Positions 16,201 to 24,591 of a stretch of 64,000 bases of DNA are shown here, piece by piece. Every line of letters begins with the position of its first letter. The first letter of the stretch is position 1. Location of the stretch: the NCBI GenBank assembly GCA_002295635.1, contig DBHK01000027.1:314891-378890 (forward strand), read 5' to 3'. The notes under the pieces were generated by a model, which was not told the origin of the DNA, made no database searches, and worked only from the letters and a program-made list of their open reading frames with translations. The stretch comes from UBA830 sp002295635. GTDB lineage: Bacteria; Pseudomonadota; Alphaproteobacteria; MPNO01; UBA830. Both the position numbers and the translations under genes were made by a program.

Positions 16201-17820
16201 ATGTCAGACTCACACACAGCCCACGATCACCACGCGGACCCAACCGGGTGGCGTAGATTCGTCTATTCTACTAACCACAAGGACATCGGTACGATGTACC
16301 TGATCTTCGCTATCATTGCGGGAGTCATAGGCGGCGCCATGTCCATTGTCTTCCGGGCCGAACTTGCCGCACCCGGTGATGGTGTTCTTGGTGGCGACTA
16401 TCACATGTATAATGTGCTGGTAACAGCCCATGGTTTAATCATGATTTTCTTCATGGTGATGCCGGCCATGATTGGAGGCTTTGGTAATTGGATTGTGCCA
16501 TTGATGATCGGGGCGCCGGATATGGCATTCCCGCGTATGAATAACATCAGCTTTTGGCTGTTGGTCCCGTCCTTTCTCTTGCTTTTGGCTTCACCCTTTG
16601 TGGCAGGTCCTCCGGGTGGTGAGGGCGTAGGCGGCGGTTGGACTATATACCCACCATTGTCATCGTCGACCGGACAGCCGGGCCCGGCGGTAGACTTAGC
16701 AATTTTTTCTCTTCATATAGCGGGTGCCTCATCTATCCTCGGTGCAGCAAATTTCATCACTACAATTTTCAATATGCGCGCCCCTGGCATGACCCTTCAT
16801 AAAATGCCGCTTTTCGTATGGTCCATCTTGGTAACGGCCTTTCTGCTTTTGCTCTCGCTGCCGGTTCTCGCCGGCGCGATCACGATGTTATTAACCGACC
16901 GTAATTTCGGGACAGCATTCTTCGATGCGGCGGGCGGCGGCGATCCTGTCCTCTTCCAGCATCTGTTCTGGTTTTTTGGGCATCCTGAAGTTTATATCTT
17001 GATTCTCCCGGCTTTCGGCATCGTTAGCCAAATCGTATCAACGTTTTCGCGGAAGCCGGTGTTTGGCTATCTCGGCATGGCTTACGCTATGGTATCGATT
17101 GGTGTGGTCGGATTTATCGTTTGGGCGCACCACATGTTTACCGTTGGCATGAATGTGGACACTAAGGCCTATTTTACAGCGGCTACGATGGTGATCGCGG
17201 TCCCCACAGGCATAAAGATCTTCAGCTGGATTGCGACTATGTGGGGTGGGTCAATCCGCTTTACTACGCCGATGCTGTGGGCAATCGGTTTCATCTTCCT
17301 ATTCACTGTGGGTGGCGTGACTGGTGTTGTTCTTGCTAACGCCGGTATAGATCATTCCATGCATGATACCTACTACGTCGTCGCGCACTTCCACTACGTT
17401 TTGTCGTTGGGTGCCGTGTTCGCAATTTTTGCGGGATTTTACTATTGGTTCCCTAAAATGACGGGCCGTATGATCCCGGAAAGCCTTGGAAAACTTCATT
17501 TTTGGATCACGTTCGTTGGCGTTAATGTGACATTTTTCCCTATGCATTTTGCGGGGCTTGCCGGAATGCCGAGGCGAATAGCCGACTATCCGGACGCTCT
17601 GGCTGGCTGGAATGAGATATCGTCGTGGGGTTCCTATGTAAGCGGTGTTGGAGTGCTACTCTTTCTTTATGCGGTGTGGCGCGGTTTTGCTTCGAAACAA
17701 CCGGTTGGTGAAAACCCTTGGGGCGAAGGTGCAAACACTCTGGAATGGACACTGCCATCACCCCCGGCGTTCCACTCATTCGATGAGTTACCAGAAATAC
17801 AGGACGAAGGAGCTCACTAA
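16201..17820 (+). CDS. coxA: Cytochrome c oxidase subunit I
   Basis: Catalytic membrane subunit with haem a and the haem a3-CuB centre; reduces oxygen and pumps protons. The 539-residue product has twelve membrane segments. Visible sites: NVLVTAHGLIMIFFMV with the low-spin haem His, GHPEVYILILPAFG carrying the His-Glu-x-Tyr of the CuB site and K-channel, WAHHMFTVGM with the paired CuB histidines, and YYVVAHFHYVL with haem a3 and haem a ligands. The conserved Glu of the D channel (HPEV) marks an aa3-A type enzyme. A GAGGGA ribosome site precedes the ATG by about 7 nt. Confidence 0.98.
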   Translation: MSDSHTAHDHHADPTGWRRFVYSTNHKDIGTMYLIFAIIAGVIGGAMSIVFRAELAAPGDGVLGGDYHMYNVLVTAHGLIMIFFMVMPAMIGGFGNWIVPLMIGAPDMAFPRMNNISFWLLVPSFLLLLASPFVAGPPGGEGVGGGWTIYPPLSSSTGQPGPAVDLAIFSLHIAGASSILGAANFITTIFNMRAPGMTLHKMPLFVWSILVTAFLLLLSLPVLAGAITMLLTDRNFGTAFFDAAGGGDPVLFQHLFWFFGHPEVYILILPAFGIVSQIVSTFSRKPVFGYLGMAYAMVSIGVVGFIVWAHHMFTVGMNVDTKAYFTAATMVIAVPTGIKIFSWIATMWGGSIRFTTPMLWAIGFIFLFTVGGVTGVVLANAGIDHSMHDTYYVVAHFHYVLSLGAVFAIFAGFYYWFPKMTGRMIPESLGKLHFWITFVGVNVTFFPMHFAGLAGMPRRIADYPDALAGWNEISSWGSYVSGVGVLLFLYAVWRGFASKQPVGENPWGEGANTLEWTLPSPPAFHSFDELPEIQDEGAH

Positions 17821-17827
17821 GTTCGCC

Positions 17828-18757
17828 ATGATTGATCGGTCTCTTAACGCGCCCGGCGGCTCGGCCATAGTTCCATTGCCACAAGATACGGCAGTGTCGG
17901 ACTTCATTGAACTTTTGAAACCGAGGGTGATGTCACTAGTGGTCTTTACCGGGTTCGCGGGGATTATGGTTGCCCCGGGAGAAATACACCCGGTGATCGC
18001 CGCAATAGCTGTTCTATGTATCGCGGTGGCTACAGGTGCATCTGGCGCAATCAATATGTGGTATGAGCAGGATCTAGATGCCCGGATGGAGCGGACAAAA
18101 AATCGCCCACTTCCCGCCGGCCGCATGGAACCCGAGACAGCTCTTACGTTTGGCGTAGTGCTCGCTGGCGGTTCTGTAATAGTAATGGCGCTCGGGGTAA
18201 ACTATGCAGCCGCAGCGGTACTAGCGTTGGCGATCGGCTTTTATGTTTTTATTTACACGATTTGGCTTAAACGCCGGACGCCGCAGAATATCGTTATCGG
18301 TGGAGCCGCTGGGGCGTTCCCGCCCATGATTGGCTGGGCATCGGTGACTGGCGATATAAGTATCGGTGGTATAGCGTTGTTTGCACTTATTTTCATGTGG
18401 ACGCCGCCACATTTTTGGGCGCTGGCGTTATACAAGTGCGAAGAATACGAAAAGGCCGGAGTTCCGATGCTCCCAGTAGTGTCCGGGATACTAGAAACTA
18501 AAAAGCAAATCTTACTTTATACCCTAATACTGCTCCCAGTATCGTTAATCCCTTCCTGTATCGGTATGGCTAGTGCCTACTGGGGTGGACTCGCCGCGGT
18601 AATGGGGATTTCGTTCGTCGCTCTGGCTATCAATGTCTGGTTTGATTCAACCTCCCGAGCGCCACGCCGGATGTTCCGCTTCTCACTCCTCTATTTATCG
18701 GTTCTTTTTGCCGCGCTGATAATCGATAGCATTATATTTCAGGCGACTGCGGGCTGA
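17828..18757 (+). CDS. ctaB: Protohaem IX farnesyltransferase
   Basis: Membrane enzyme converting haem b to haem o by adding a farnesyl group, required for haem a of the oxidase. The 309-residue product from the ATG at 17828 starts MIDRSLNAPG and then ELLKPRVMSLVVFTGFAG, matching the family N-terminus. Prenyltransferase Asp motif NMWYEQDLDARMERTKNRPLP is clear, and WTPPHFWALALYKCEEY is the second substrate loop. A longer frame runs back into coxA but has no family similarity. Starts 7 nt after the coxA stop; ends overlapping the next small gene by 1 nt. Confidence 0.95.
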   Translation: MIDRSLNAPGGSAIVPLPQDTAVSDFIELLKPRVMSLVVFTGFAGIMVAPGEIHPVIAAIAVLCIAVATGASGAINMWYEQDLDARMERTKNRPLPAGRMEPETALTFGVVLAGGSVIVMALGVNYAAAAVLALAIGFYVFIYTIWLKRRTPQNIVIGGAAGAFPPMIGWASVTGDISIGGIALFALIFMWTPPHFWALALYKCEEYEKAGVPMLPVVSGILETKKQILLYTLILLPVSLIPSCIGMASAYWGGLAAVMGISFVALAINVWFDSTSRAPRRMFRFSLLYLSVLFAALIIDSIIFQATAG

Positions 18758-18897
18758 TGGTAATGACTAAGCAGGCCTCTGAGATGCACAAGAAACGCCG
18801 CGGACGAAATATCGCGCTCGCCTTAGTTATTTTTGCTCTGGTTGGACTTTTTTATGTGATGTCGATCGTCCGAATGTCGAGCGGGGGTGCTAGCTAA
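18757..18897 (+). CDS. 46-residue single-span membrane protein, CoxF-like position
   Basis: A short gene easily missed. From the ATG at 18757, which overlaps the ctaB stop (TGATG), it encodes a basic N-terminus (KKRRGRN), one hydrophobic helix (IALALVIFALVGLFYVMSI) and a short tail (VRMSSGGAS). It fills the space between ctaB and ctaG exactly, ending 1 nt before the ctaG ATG. Small one-helix proteins at this place are found in cox operons of Paracoccus, rhizobia and relatives and are often labelled CoxF or hypothetical. A structural or assembly role in the oxidase is inferred from position only. Confidence 0.72.
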   Translation: MVMTKQASEMHKKRRGRNIALALVIFALVGLFYVMSIVRMSSGGAS

Positions 18898-18898
18898 G

Positions 18899-19486
18899 AT
18901 GAGACGCGATCTTGCTCGCCGTAACCGACGTATCGCACTACTTTCTTTTTGTGGAGCAGCGGGAATGGTTGGTGCTTCGTATGCGGCGGTACCACTTTAC
19001 GAAATATTTTGCCAGGTAACTGGATATGGCGGCACTACGCAGGTAGCGGAAGAAGCGCCCAACAGAGTCCTTAAGCGAAAGATGATCATTCGGTTTAATG
19101 CGGATATAGATAAGGATTTGCAATGGAAGTTTGCGGCTGCCCAGGACAAGATTGAAGTCCGTGTTGGTGAAAATGCGCTGGCGTTCTATAGAGCCCGCAA
19201 TTTTTCTAGTCGCACTATCGTAGGGACGGCGACTTTTAATGTTACCCCGCTAAAAGCCGGTCAGTATTTCAACAAGATCGAATGCTTTTGCTTTACGGAG
19301 CAGCGGCTAGAGGCCGGTAGCGAGGTTGATATGCCGGTTTCCTTCTTCGTGGACCCGGCAATTACAGAGGATCCCAACCTGAATGATGTAAAAGCAATCA
19401 CACTTTCATACACTTTTTATGAGACAAAAGCTGATCCGGACCGCACCGCGCGGTCGGAGGTCGCTTTCGAAAAAACCGAAGGTTAA
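18899..19486 (+). CDS. ctaG: Cytochrome c oxidase assembly protein CtaG/Cox11
   Basis: Periplasm-facing copper chaperone that delivers copper to the CuB site of subunit I. The 195-residue product has a basic N-terminus (RRDLARRNRR), one membrane helix, then AAVPLYEIFCQVTGYGG and the copper-binding IECFCFTEQRLEAG with the Cys-Phe-Cys pair, and PVSFFVDP. The ATG at 18899 directly follows the small gene; a GTG at 18887 in frame is possible but would overlap that gene more. Follows the canonical order ctaB, small ORF, ctaG, coxC. Confidence 0.95.
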   Translation: MRRDLARRNRRIALLSFCGAAGMVGASYAAVPLYEIFCQVTGYGGTTQVAEEAPNRVLKRKMIIRFNADIDKDLQWKFAAAQDKIEVRVGENALAFYRARNFSSRTIVGTATFNVTPLKAGQYFNKIECFCFTEQRLEAGSEVDMPVSFFVDPAITEDPNLNDVKAITLSYTFYETKADPDRTARSEVAFEKTEG

Positions 19487-19504
19487 ACAACGGAGCGCTT
19501 AAAT

Positions 19505-20335
19505 ATGGTCCCGCCGGCAGATCGAGGCGCTAGCGCCACAGAATATGACTTCCATGGTCACAAGCACCCGTATCATCTTGTTGACCCCAGCCCTTGGCCA
19601 TTCATAGGTTCAATGTCTGCATTCATAATGGCGATCGGAGCTGTGCTCTATATGCATGGAGGTATCAGCTGGATTCTGGTCTTAGGTACCGTCGCGGTAA
19701 TGGGAACCATGGCAGGATGGTTCTGGGAGGTGATAAAGGAGGCGGAATTTGGTGGCTATCACAATCCGGTAGTTCAGGTAGGCATGCGCTACGGTATGGC
19801 ACTTTTCATTGCCTCTGAGGTAATGTTCTTCGTTGCCTGGTTCTGGGCATATTTTAACGCCGCTCTATTCCCGAGCGAGCAAATACAAAGCCAGTGGCCA
19901 CCGCCTGGTGTACAGACCTTTGATACGTGGGATTTGCCGTTCCTCAATACCTTGATCCTTTTGATGTCCGGCATCACCGCAACCTGGGCGCATCATGCAC
20001 TTCGCGAGGGAAATCGCCTACATTTCATGCAGGGCCTCGCCTTGACGATTTTTCTAGGAATCTGTTTTAGCTTCGTCCAAGCTTTTGAGTATAGCCATGC
20101 GGCATTCGGGTTCAGCGACGGCATCTATCCGTCAACCTTCTATATGGCGACCGGCTTCCACGGTTTTCACGTCCTAGTTGGCACCATATTCCTGATCGTT
20201 TGTTTCTTTAGGGCGCGCGCGGGTCATTTCAGTCCCGATCATCATTTCGGATTTGAAGCGGCGGCGTGGTATTGGCATTTCGTTGATGTGGTGTGGTTAT
20301 TCCTATTCATCTGTATTTACTGGTGGGGCCGTTAA
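19505..20335 (+). CDS. coxC: Cytochrome c oxidase subunit III
   Basis: Seven-helix membrane subunit that stabilises the oxidase and oxygen access. The 276-residue product begins with a short hydrophilic part and HKHPYHLVDPSPWPF, the usual start of this family; then EVMFFVAWFWAYFNAAL, ATWAHHALREGNR, TGFHGFHVLVGTIFL and FEAAAWYWHFVDVVWLFLFI, all diagnostic. A GGAG lies about 10 nt before the ATG at 19505. Downstream is DUF983 then surf1, the normal order in this class. Confidence 0.97.
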   Translation: MVPPADRGASATEYDFHGHKHPYHLVDPSPWPFIGSMSAFIMAIGAVLYMHGGISWILVLGTVAVMGTMAGWFWEVIKEAEFGGYHNPVVQVGMRYGMALFIASEVMFFVAWFWAYFNAALFPSEQIQSQWPPPGVQTFDTWDLPFLNTLILLMSGITATWAHHALREGNRLHFMQGLALTIFLGICFSFVQAFEYSHAAFGFSDGIYPSTFYMATGFHGFHVLVGTIFLIVCFFRARAGHFSPDHHFGFEAAAWYWHFVDVVWLFLFICIYWWGR

Positions 20336-20366
20336 GAGAGCTATTGTCAGCGACCTGGATTGCGTT

Positions 20367-20750
20367 GTGAACGACCCCAGCAGCTGGCCGCTGAAATCGC
20401 CTTTATCGACTGGGCTAAGATGCAAATGCCCTAGATGTAGCCAAGGCAAGCTCCTCAAAAACATACTAGACGTTCGCGATCATTGTGTTCATTGCAACTT
20501 GGACCTGACACCCCACGATACTGGTGACGGGGCAACAGTGTTTGTCACCCTGGTGCTTGGTTTTATCGTAGTTGGTCTCGCAATCTTTCTTGAAACTACC
20601 TTCGGCCCACCATTCTGGGTGCATCTTGTTGCCTGGGTTCCTGTCATTAGCATTGGGTCAATCATAATGCTTCGACTCTTCAAATCTGTACTGATAGCCA
20701 TGCACTATAGGAACCTTGGGCACCTGTATGAAAACGGCAATGACACCTAG
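20367..20750 (+). CDS. DUF983 family membrane protein
   Basis: A 127-residue protein of unknown function that is regularly found between coxC and surf1 in Alphaproteobacteria. A zinc-ribbon-like N-terminus (RCKCPRCSQGKLL, then CVHCNLDL) is followed by HDTGDGATVF and two membrane helices. The start is taken as the GTG at 20367 (NDPSSWPL); the frame is open further upstream into coxC but without start codons in good context. Ends overlapping surf1. Position suggests a role linked to oxidase assembly, not shown by experiment here. Confidence 0.85.
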   Translation: MNDPSSWPLKSPLSTGLRCKCPRCSQGKLLKNILDVRDHCVHCNLDLTPHDTGDGATVFVTLVLGFIVVGLAIFLETTFGPPFWVHLVAWVPVISIGSIIMLRLFKSVLIAMHYRNLGHLYENGNDT

Positions 20751-21459
20751 ACGCCGGCCGATAAGGCTTAATTTCGGTATGACCTTATGCGCACTTCCGG
20801 TGCTAACGCTTCTCGTCGGCCTAGGTTTTTGGCAGCTTGATCGGCTGGAGTGGAAGGAGGCCCTTATCTATGAACGAGCATACCGTGGCGCGATGCCCAT
20901 AATACCGATTGCCGATTTACCGAATGACGAATGGCAGGAGTTTGAGTACCGACGTTTAGCGCTACAAGGCCGATATCTTCACGATCGGGAGATGCTGATT
21001 TGGAATAAAGTTCGACATGGGCAGAACGGCTTCGATCTTATTACCCCATTTCTGCTCGAAAGTGGAAGTTCTGTGCTTATAAATCGTGGCTGGGTGCCCC
21101 CTTCCTGGTCGGAGGGTGTGATCTTCCGCAGCAGACCGGTTGGATCTATAAAACTCACCGGCGTCATGCGGCGTAGTGGTAGGCCTACGAAATGGGTGCC
21201 GGATAACAACGCCAAAGGCGATGAGTGGTTCTTCGTCGATGTCACCGAGATGGCGAAGAGCGCGGGCTTGACCGATACGAAACCTTACTTAGTAATCGTA
21301 AAGCCCAATATCGAAGACCGAAGTTATCCAAAGGCTCCGCATGCGAGAGACAAAATCCGTAACAAACATTTAGAGTACGCGGTGACTTGGTTCGGCCTTG
21401 CCGGAACGCTGGTGGTTATCTATGTCGCTTATCATTGGCGAAGACGTATAATTAGTTAA
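20728..21459 (+). CDS. surf1: SURF1 family cytochrome oxidase biogenesis protein
   Basis: Surf1 helps insert haem a into subunit I. The 243-residue product has two membrane helices, one near each end, around a periplasmic domain. Typical features: GFWQLDRLEWKEALI after helix 1, RYLHDREMLIWNK, VLINRGWVPPS, GVMRRSGRPTKWVPDN, and the C-terminal HLEYAVTWFGLAGTLV helix. The ATG at 20728 overlaps DUF983 by 23 nt; an ATG at 20740 is possible. Last gene of the cox operon proper, 11 nt before the M32 peptidase. Confidence 0.95.
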   Translation: MKTAMTPRRRPIRLNFGMTLCALPVLTLLVGLGFWQLDRLEWKEALIYERAYRGAMPIIPIADLPNDEWQEFEYRRLALQGRYLHDREMLIWNKVRHGQNGFDLITPFLLESGSSVLINRGWVPPSWSEGVIFRSRPVGSIKLTGVMRRSGRPTKWVPDNNAKGDEWFFVDVTEMAKSAGLTDTKPYLVIVKPNIEDRSYPKAPHARDKIRNKHLEYAVTWFGLAGTLVVIYVAYHWRRRIIS

Positions 21460-21470
21460 GAGAGGATACC

Positions 21471-22955
21471 TTGTCGGCCTATATAGAGCTTGAGAGGCGC
21501 TTTCACCGTATAGCCGCGTTGGGTGAGGCAGCAGGGATGTTGCAATGGGACATGTCTGTTTTGATGCCGTCTGGTGGGGTTGCGGCCCGTACGGAACAGT
21601 TGACCGCGCTGAAGCTGACGGCACACGAGATGAAGACTGCGCCAGATTTGTTGGATCTTTTAGAAGCTGCCGAAGGTGAACAACTCGAGGAGCCTTGGCA
21701 AAGAGCTAACCTGAATGAGATGCGCCGTAGCTGGGTTCACTCGAACGCGGTAGATGCCGATTTGGTCGAGGCAATGACCCGCGCCGGCTCAGCTTGCGAA
21801 ATGGTCTGGCGCGAGGCTCGCCGGGAAGACGATTATGCCCGAGTGTTACCTTATCTAGAAGAAGTGTTAACCCTATCGCGGCAGGTAGCGTCTGCGAAAG
21901 CGTTAGCGTTGGATTGTTCTGAGTACGAAGCGTTACTGGATCAGTACGAAGCTGGTGCGCGTACAGATAGGCTTGATAGCCTTTTCGCCGATCTCGCAAC
22001 GTTCCTACCGGAATTCCTAGAAACCGTACTGGCCAAGCAGGCAGAGATGGCAGAAGCTATAATGCCAGTTGGCCCTTTTGACACTGATCGCCAGCGTGAA
22101 TTGGCTCAAACACTGATGAGTAGGTTAGGGTTTGACTTCGATTCCGGGCGGCTCGATGTGAGTTTGCATCCATTCTGCGGTGGAGTGCCTGGAGATATCC
22201 GAATTACCACCCGGTACACCGAGGATGATTTCACGCAAAGCCTAATGGGTGTTTTACATGAAACGGGACATGCACTTTATGAGATGGGTTTGCCAAAGGA
22301 TTGGCGCTACCAGCCAGTCGGTTCAGCGCGTGGGATGACGTTGCACGAAAGTCAGTCTCTATTGATTGAGATGCAGGCATGCCGTAGCAGAGAGTACCTT
22401 ATTTTTGCCGCACCCCTGATGCGAGAGGCGTTTGGCGGAACCGGACCGGAATGGGAAGTTGAAAACCTTTATCGATTATATACTTGTGTCAAAAGGAGCT
22501 ATATCCGCGTTGATGCTGACGAGGTGACTTATCCGGCGCACGTGATCCTGCGGTATCGATTGGAACGGGCTCTTATAGCCGGAGATCTCGCTTTGAGAGA
22601 CCTCCCGGAGGCTTGGAATGACGGTATGGAGGACCTATTGGGAGTTCGTCCTCCCGATGACGTCCAAGGCTGTTTGCAGGATATACACTGGTATGATGGA
22701 GCTTGGGGGTATTTCCCTACATACACGATGGGGGCTATGGCTGCGGCGCAGCTTTTCGCATCGGCAAAGGCAGCGGAACCAAATATTCCCGAGAGACTTT
22801 CAAATGGTGATTTCACACCACTGTTAAAATGGATGCGGGATAATCTACATGCCAAGGGGTCGTCCGCATCTACGGATGATCTCTTAGAGGTAGCCACCGG
22901 GAGACCACTCGGTACCGAAGACTTCAAAGCACATTTAAAAGCGCGATACGGTTGA
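21471..22955 (+). CDS. Carboxypeptidase M32 (Taq type)
   Basis: Zinc or cobalt-dependent metallocarboxypeptidase that trims C-terminal residues, cytosolic. The 494-residue product has the M32 set: HPFCGGVPGDIRITTRY, the zinc HETGHALYEMG (HExxH), LHESQSLLIEMQ with the downstream Glu ligand, and YIRVDADEVTYPAHVILRY. The start is TTG at 21471, supported by AGAGGA 5-6 nt upstream; no ATG exists near the expected N-terminus. Only 11 nt after surf1, so likely on the same transcript though functionally unrelated. Confidence 0.95.
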   Translation: MSAYIELERRFHRIAALGEAAGMLQWDMSVLMPSGGVAARTEQLTALKLTAHEMKTAPDLLDLLEAAEGEQLEEPWQRANLNEMRRSWVHSNAVDADLVEAMTRAGSACEMVWREARREDDYARVLPYLEEVLTLSRQVASAKALALDCSEYEALLDQYEAGARTDRLDSLFADLATFLPEFLETVLAKQAEMAEAIMPVGPFDTDRQRELAQTLMSRLGFDFDSGRLDVSLHPFCGGVPGDIRITTRYTEDDFTQSLMGVLHETGHALYEMGLPKDWRYQPVGSARGMTLHESQSLLIEMQACRSREYLIFAAPLMREAFGGTGPEWEVENLYRLYTCVKRSYIRVDADEVTYPAHVILRYRLERALIAGDLALRDLPEAWNDGMEDLLGVRPPDDVQGCLQDIHWYDGAWGYFPTYTMGAMAAAQLFASAKAAEPNIPERLSNGDFTPLLKWMRDNLHAKGSSASTDDLLEVATGRPLGTEDFKAHLKARYG

Positions 22956-22979
22956 AAATCAATCTTCTTAAATAGGTTA

Positions 22980-23118
22980 GGAATTTTCGGGCGTGTATCT
23001 GAGTACCTTTACAGAGACGAAGCCCTAATTATTTGGTATAAAAATTCCGAGTAAGCATCTTCTTGCCTCCCTCGGTAAACCCATTCTTTTACCCTTCGGA
23101 GATCTATAGCCCGAGGGG
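22980..23118 (+). other. Two structured elements between M32 peptidase and thrC
   Basis: First element 22980-23048: GGAATTTT pairs with AAAATTCC (8 bp), enclosing GGGC (22989-22992)/GCCC (23022-23025) and TCTG (22998-23001)/CAGA (23012-23015), a nested stem. Second element: CCCTCGG (23069-23075) pairs with CCGAGGG (23111-23117) around a 35-nt loop. Both lie upstream of the thrC promoter candidate, so they would belong to the 3' end of the upstream transcript. A termination or stability role is possible; neither is followed by a T-run. Confidence 0.35.
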
Positions 23119-23131
23119 CGGTTATTCCCGT

Positions 23132-23159
23132 TTGACATCGCTCGCCGCCTCACTAAATT
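23132..23159 (+). promoter_or_regulatory. Candidate sigma-70 promoter of thrC
   Basis: TTGACA at 23132-23137, 16 nt spacer, TAAATT at 23154-23159. Predicted transcript starts about 18 nt before the thrC GTG, leaving room for GGGAG. The -35 is perfect, the -10 matches four of six positions. Confidence 0.45.
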
Positions 23160-23184
23160 CCGCCAGATCTTAAGGGAGTATACT

Positions 23185-24591
23185 GTGAAATACGTATCCA
23201 CGCGGGGCGAAGCGCCGGAACTTGCGTTTGATGACGTGTTGCTGGCGGGTCTTGCAACTGATGGAGGTCTATACGTACCTTCTTCGTGGCCGCAATTCGC
23301 ATTTTCCGACCTGGAGGTAATGGCTGACCTATCCTATGCAGACATTGCTTTCGAGGTGATAAAACCATTCGTGGGTGGAACTATTTACGATGGCGCGCTT
23401 AAGGAAATGATCAACGAGACCTATCGGGGGTTCGGTCATGGCTCCGTTGCGCCACTGAAACAGATTGGCGCCAATCATTGGCTCATGGAGCTTTTTCACG
23501 GGCCAACATTAGCCTTCAAGGACTTTGCTTTACAGCTTGTCGGCCGAATGTTTGATCATGTGCTTGCAGCGAGCGGCGAGCGGATCACGATTGTTGGCGC
23601 CACCTCAGGTGATACCGGGTCCGCCGCGATCGAAGCTTGTAGAGATCGTGAGAACATCGACGTTTATATAGTATTCCCAGAGGGCAGGATATCAGAAGTG
23701 CAGCGGCGTCAAATGACAACCGTTAACGCTGATAATATTCACCCGGTAGCGGTAAGTGGTACATTCGATGACTGCCAAGACCTCGTCAAAAACATGTTCA
23801 ACGATTCTCGGTTTCGTGCGGAACAAAAATTGTCGGCGGTAAATTCGATTAACTGGGCACGTGTATTAATCCAGATCGTCTATTACTTCGTTTCAGCTGT
23901 TCGCCTTGGCGCACCACACCGGCCAGTCAGTTTTGCCGTTCCGACTGGTAATTTCGGTAATATCCTAGCGGGCTGGGCCGCTTGGAAGTGCGGTTTGTCG
24001 GTCGACCGGCTAATAGTTGGGACTAATTCAAACGATATCCTGTTTCGTTTTTTCGAAACGGGTGAAATGAAGGTAGCTGAGGTCAAGCCGACATTGTCCC
24101 CCAGCATGGATATCCAGGTATCGAGTAATTTCGAGCGTCTTCTTTTCGATATGCTCGACGGGGACGGCGCTGCGGTGGGCCGATGGATAGCTAAATTCCG
24201 CGAAACTGGCACCGTTTCTGTGGATGAGACAGCTTTGGGGCGCGCACGGCAAAAGTTTGATGCCGCTCGGCTGAACAATAACGAGACCCGTCGTGTGATC
24301 CGGGAGATTTACCAAGCTACTGGGGAATTGCTGGATCCGCACAGTGCTATAGGCGTTGAGGCCGCCCGCCAGTATCAACGGGAAGTCAAGATCCCAGTCG
24401 TATCACTGGCCACGGCTCATCCTGCAAAATTTCCTGACGCTGTAGAGGATGCAACCGGCATCCGACCGGCGCTACCGCCTCGCCTCGGCGATCTTCTCGA
24501 ACGTACTGAGAAATTCGAAACTCTTGATGCCGACCTATCCGTACTACAAGATTTCATCAGACGTACCGCTAGCGCGAAAGGTGCGGCGTGA
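23185..24591 (+). CDS. thrC: Threonine synthase
   Basis: Converts O-phosphohomoserine to threonine with PLP. The 468-residue product starts MKYVSTRGEAPELAFDDVLL, the family N-terminus, and holds the PLP lysine K112 in GPTLAFKDFALQ, GATSGDTGSAAIEA and the PTGNFGNILAGW phosphate-binding strand. Start is GTG with GGGAG about 8 nt upstream. thrB (34.8 kb), the preceding enzyme, is elsewhere in the window. The TGA overlaps the GTG of the M16 protease by 4 nt, a gene pairing common in Alphaproteobacteria. Confidence 0.97.
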   Translation: MKYVSTRGEAPELAFDDVLLAGLATDGGLYVPSSWPQFAFSDLEVMADLSYADIAFEVIKPFVGGTIYDGALKEMINETYRGFGHGSVAPLKQIGANHWLMELFHGPTLAFKDFALQLVGRMFDHVLAASGERITIVGATSGDTGSAAIEACRDRENIDVYIVFPEGRISEVQRRQMTTVNADNIHPVAVSGTFDDCQDLVKNMFNDSRFRAEQKLSAVNSINWARVLIQIVYYFVSAVRLGAPHRPVSFAVPTGNFGNILAGWAAWKCGLSVDRLIVGTNSNDILFRFFETGEMKVAEVKPTLSPSMDIQVSSNFERLLFDMLDGDGAAVGRWIAKFRETGTVSVDETALGRARQKFDAARLNNNETRRVIREIYQATGELLDPHSAIGVEAARQYQREVKIPVVSLATAHPAKFPDAVEDATGIRPALPPRLGDLLERTEKFETLDADLSVLQDFIRRTASAKGAA

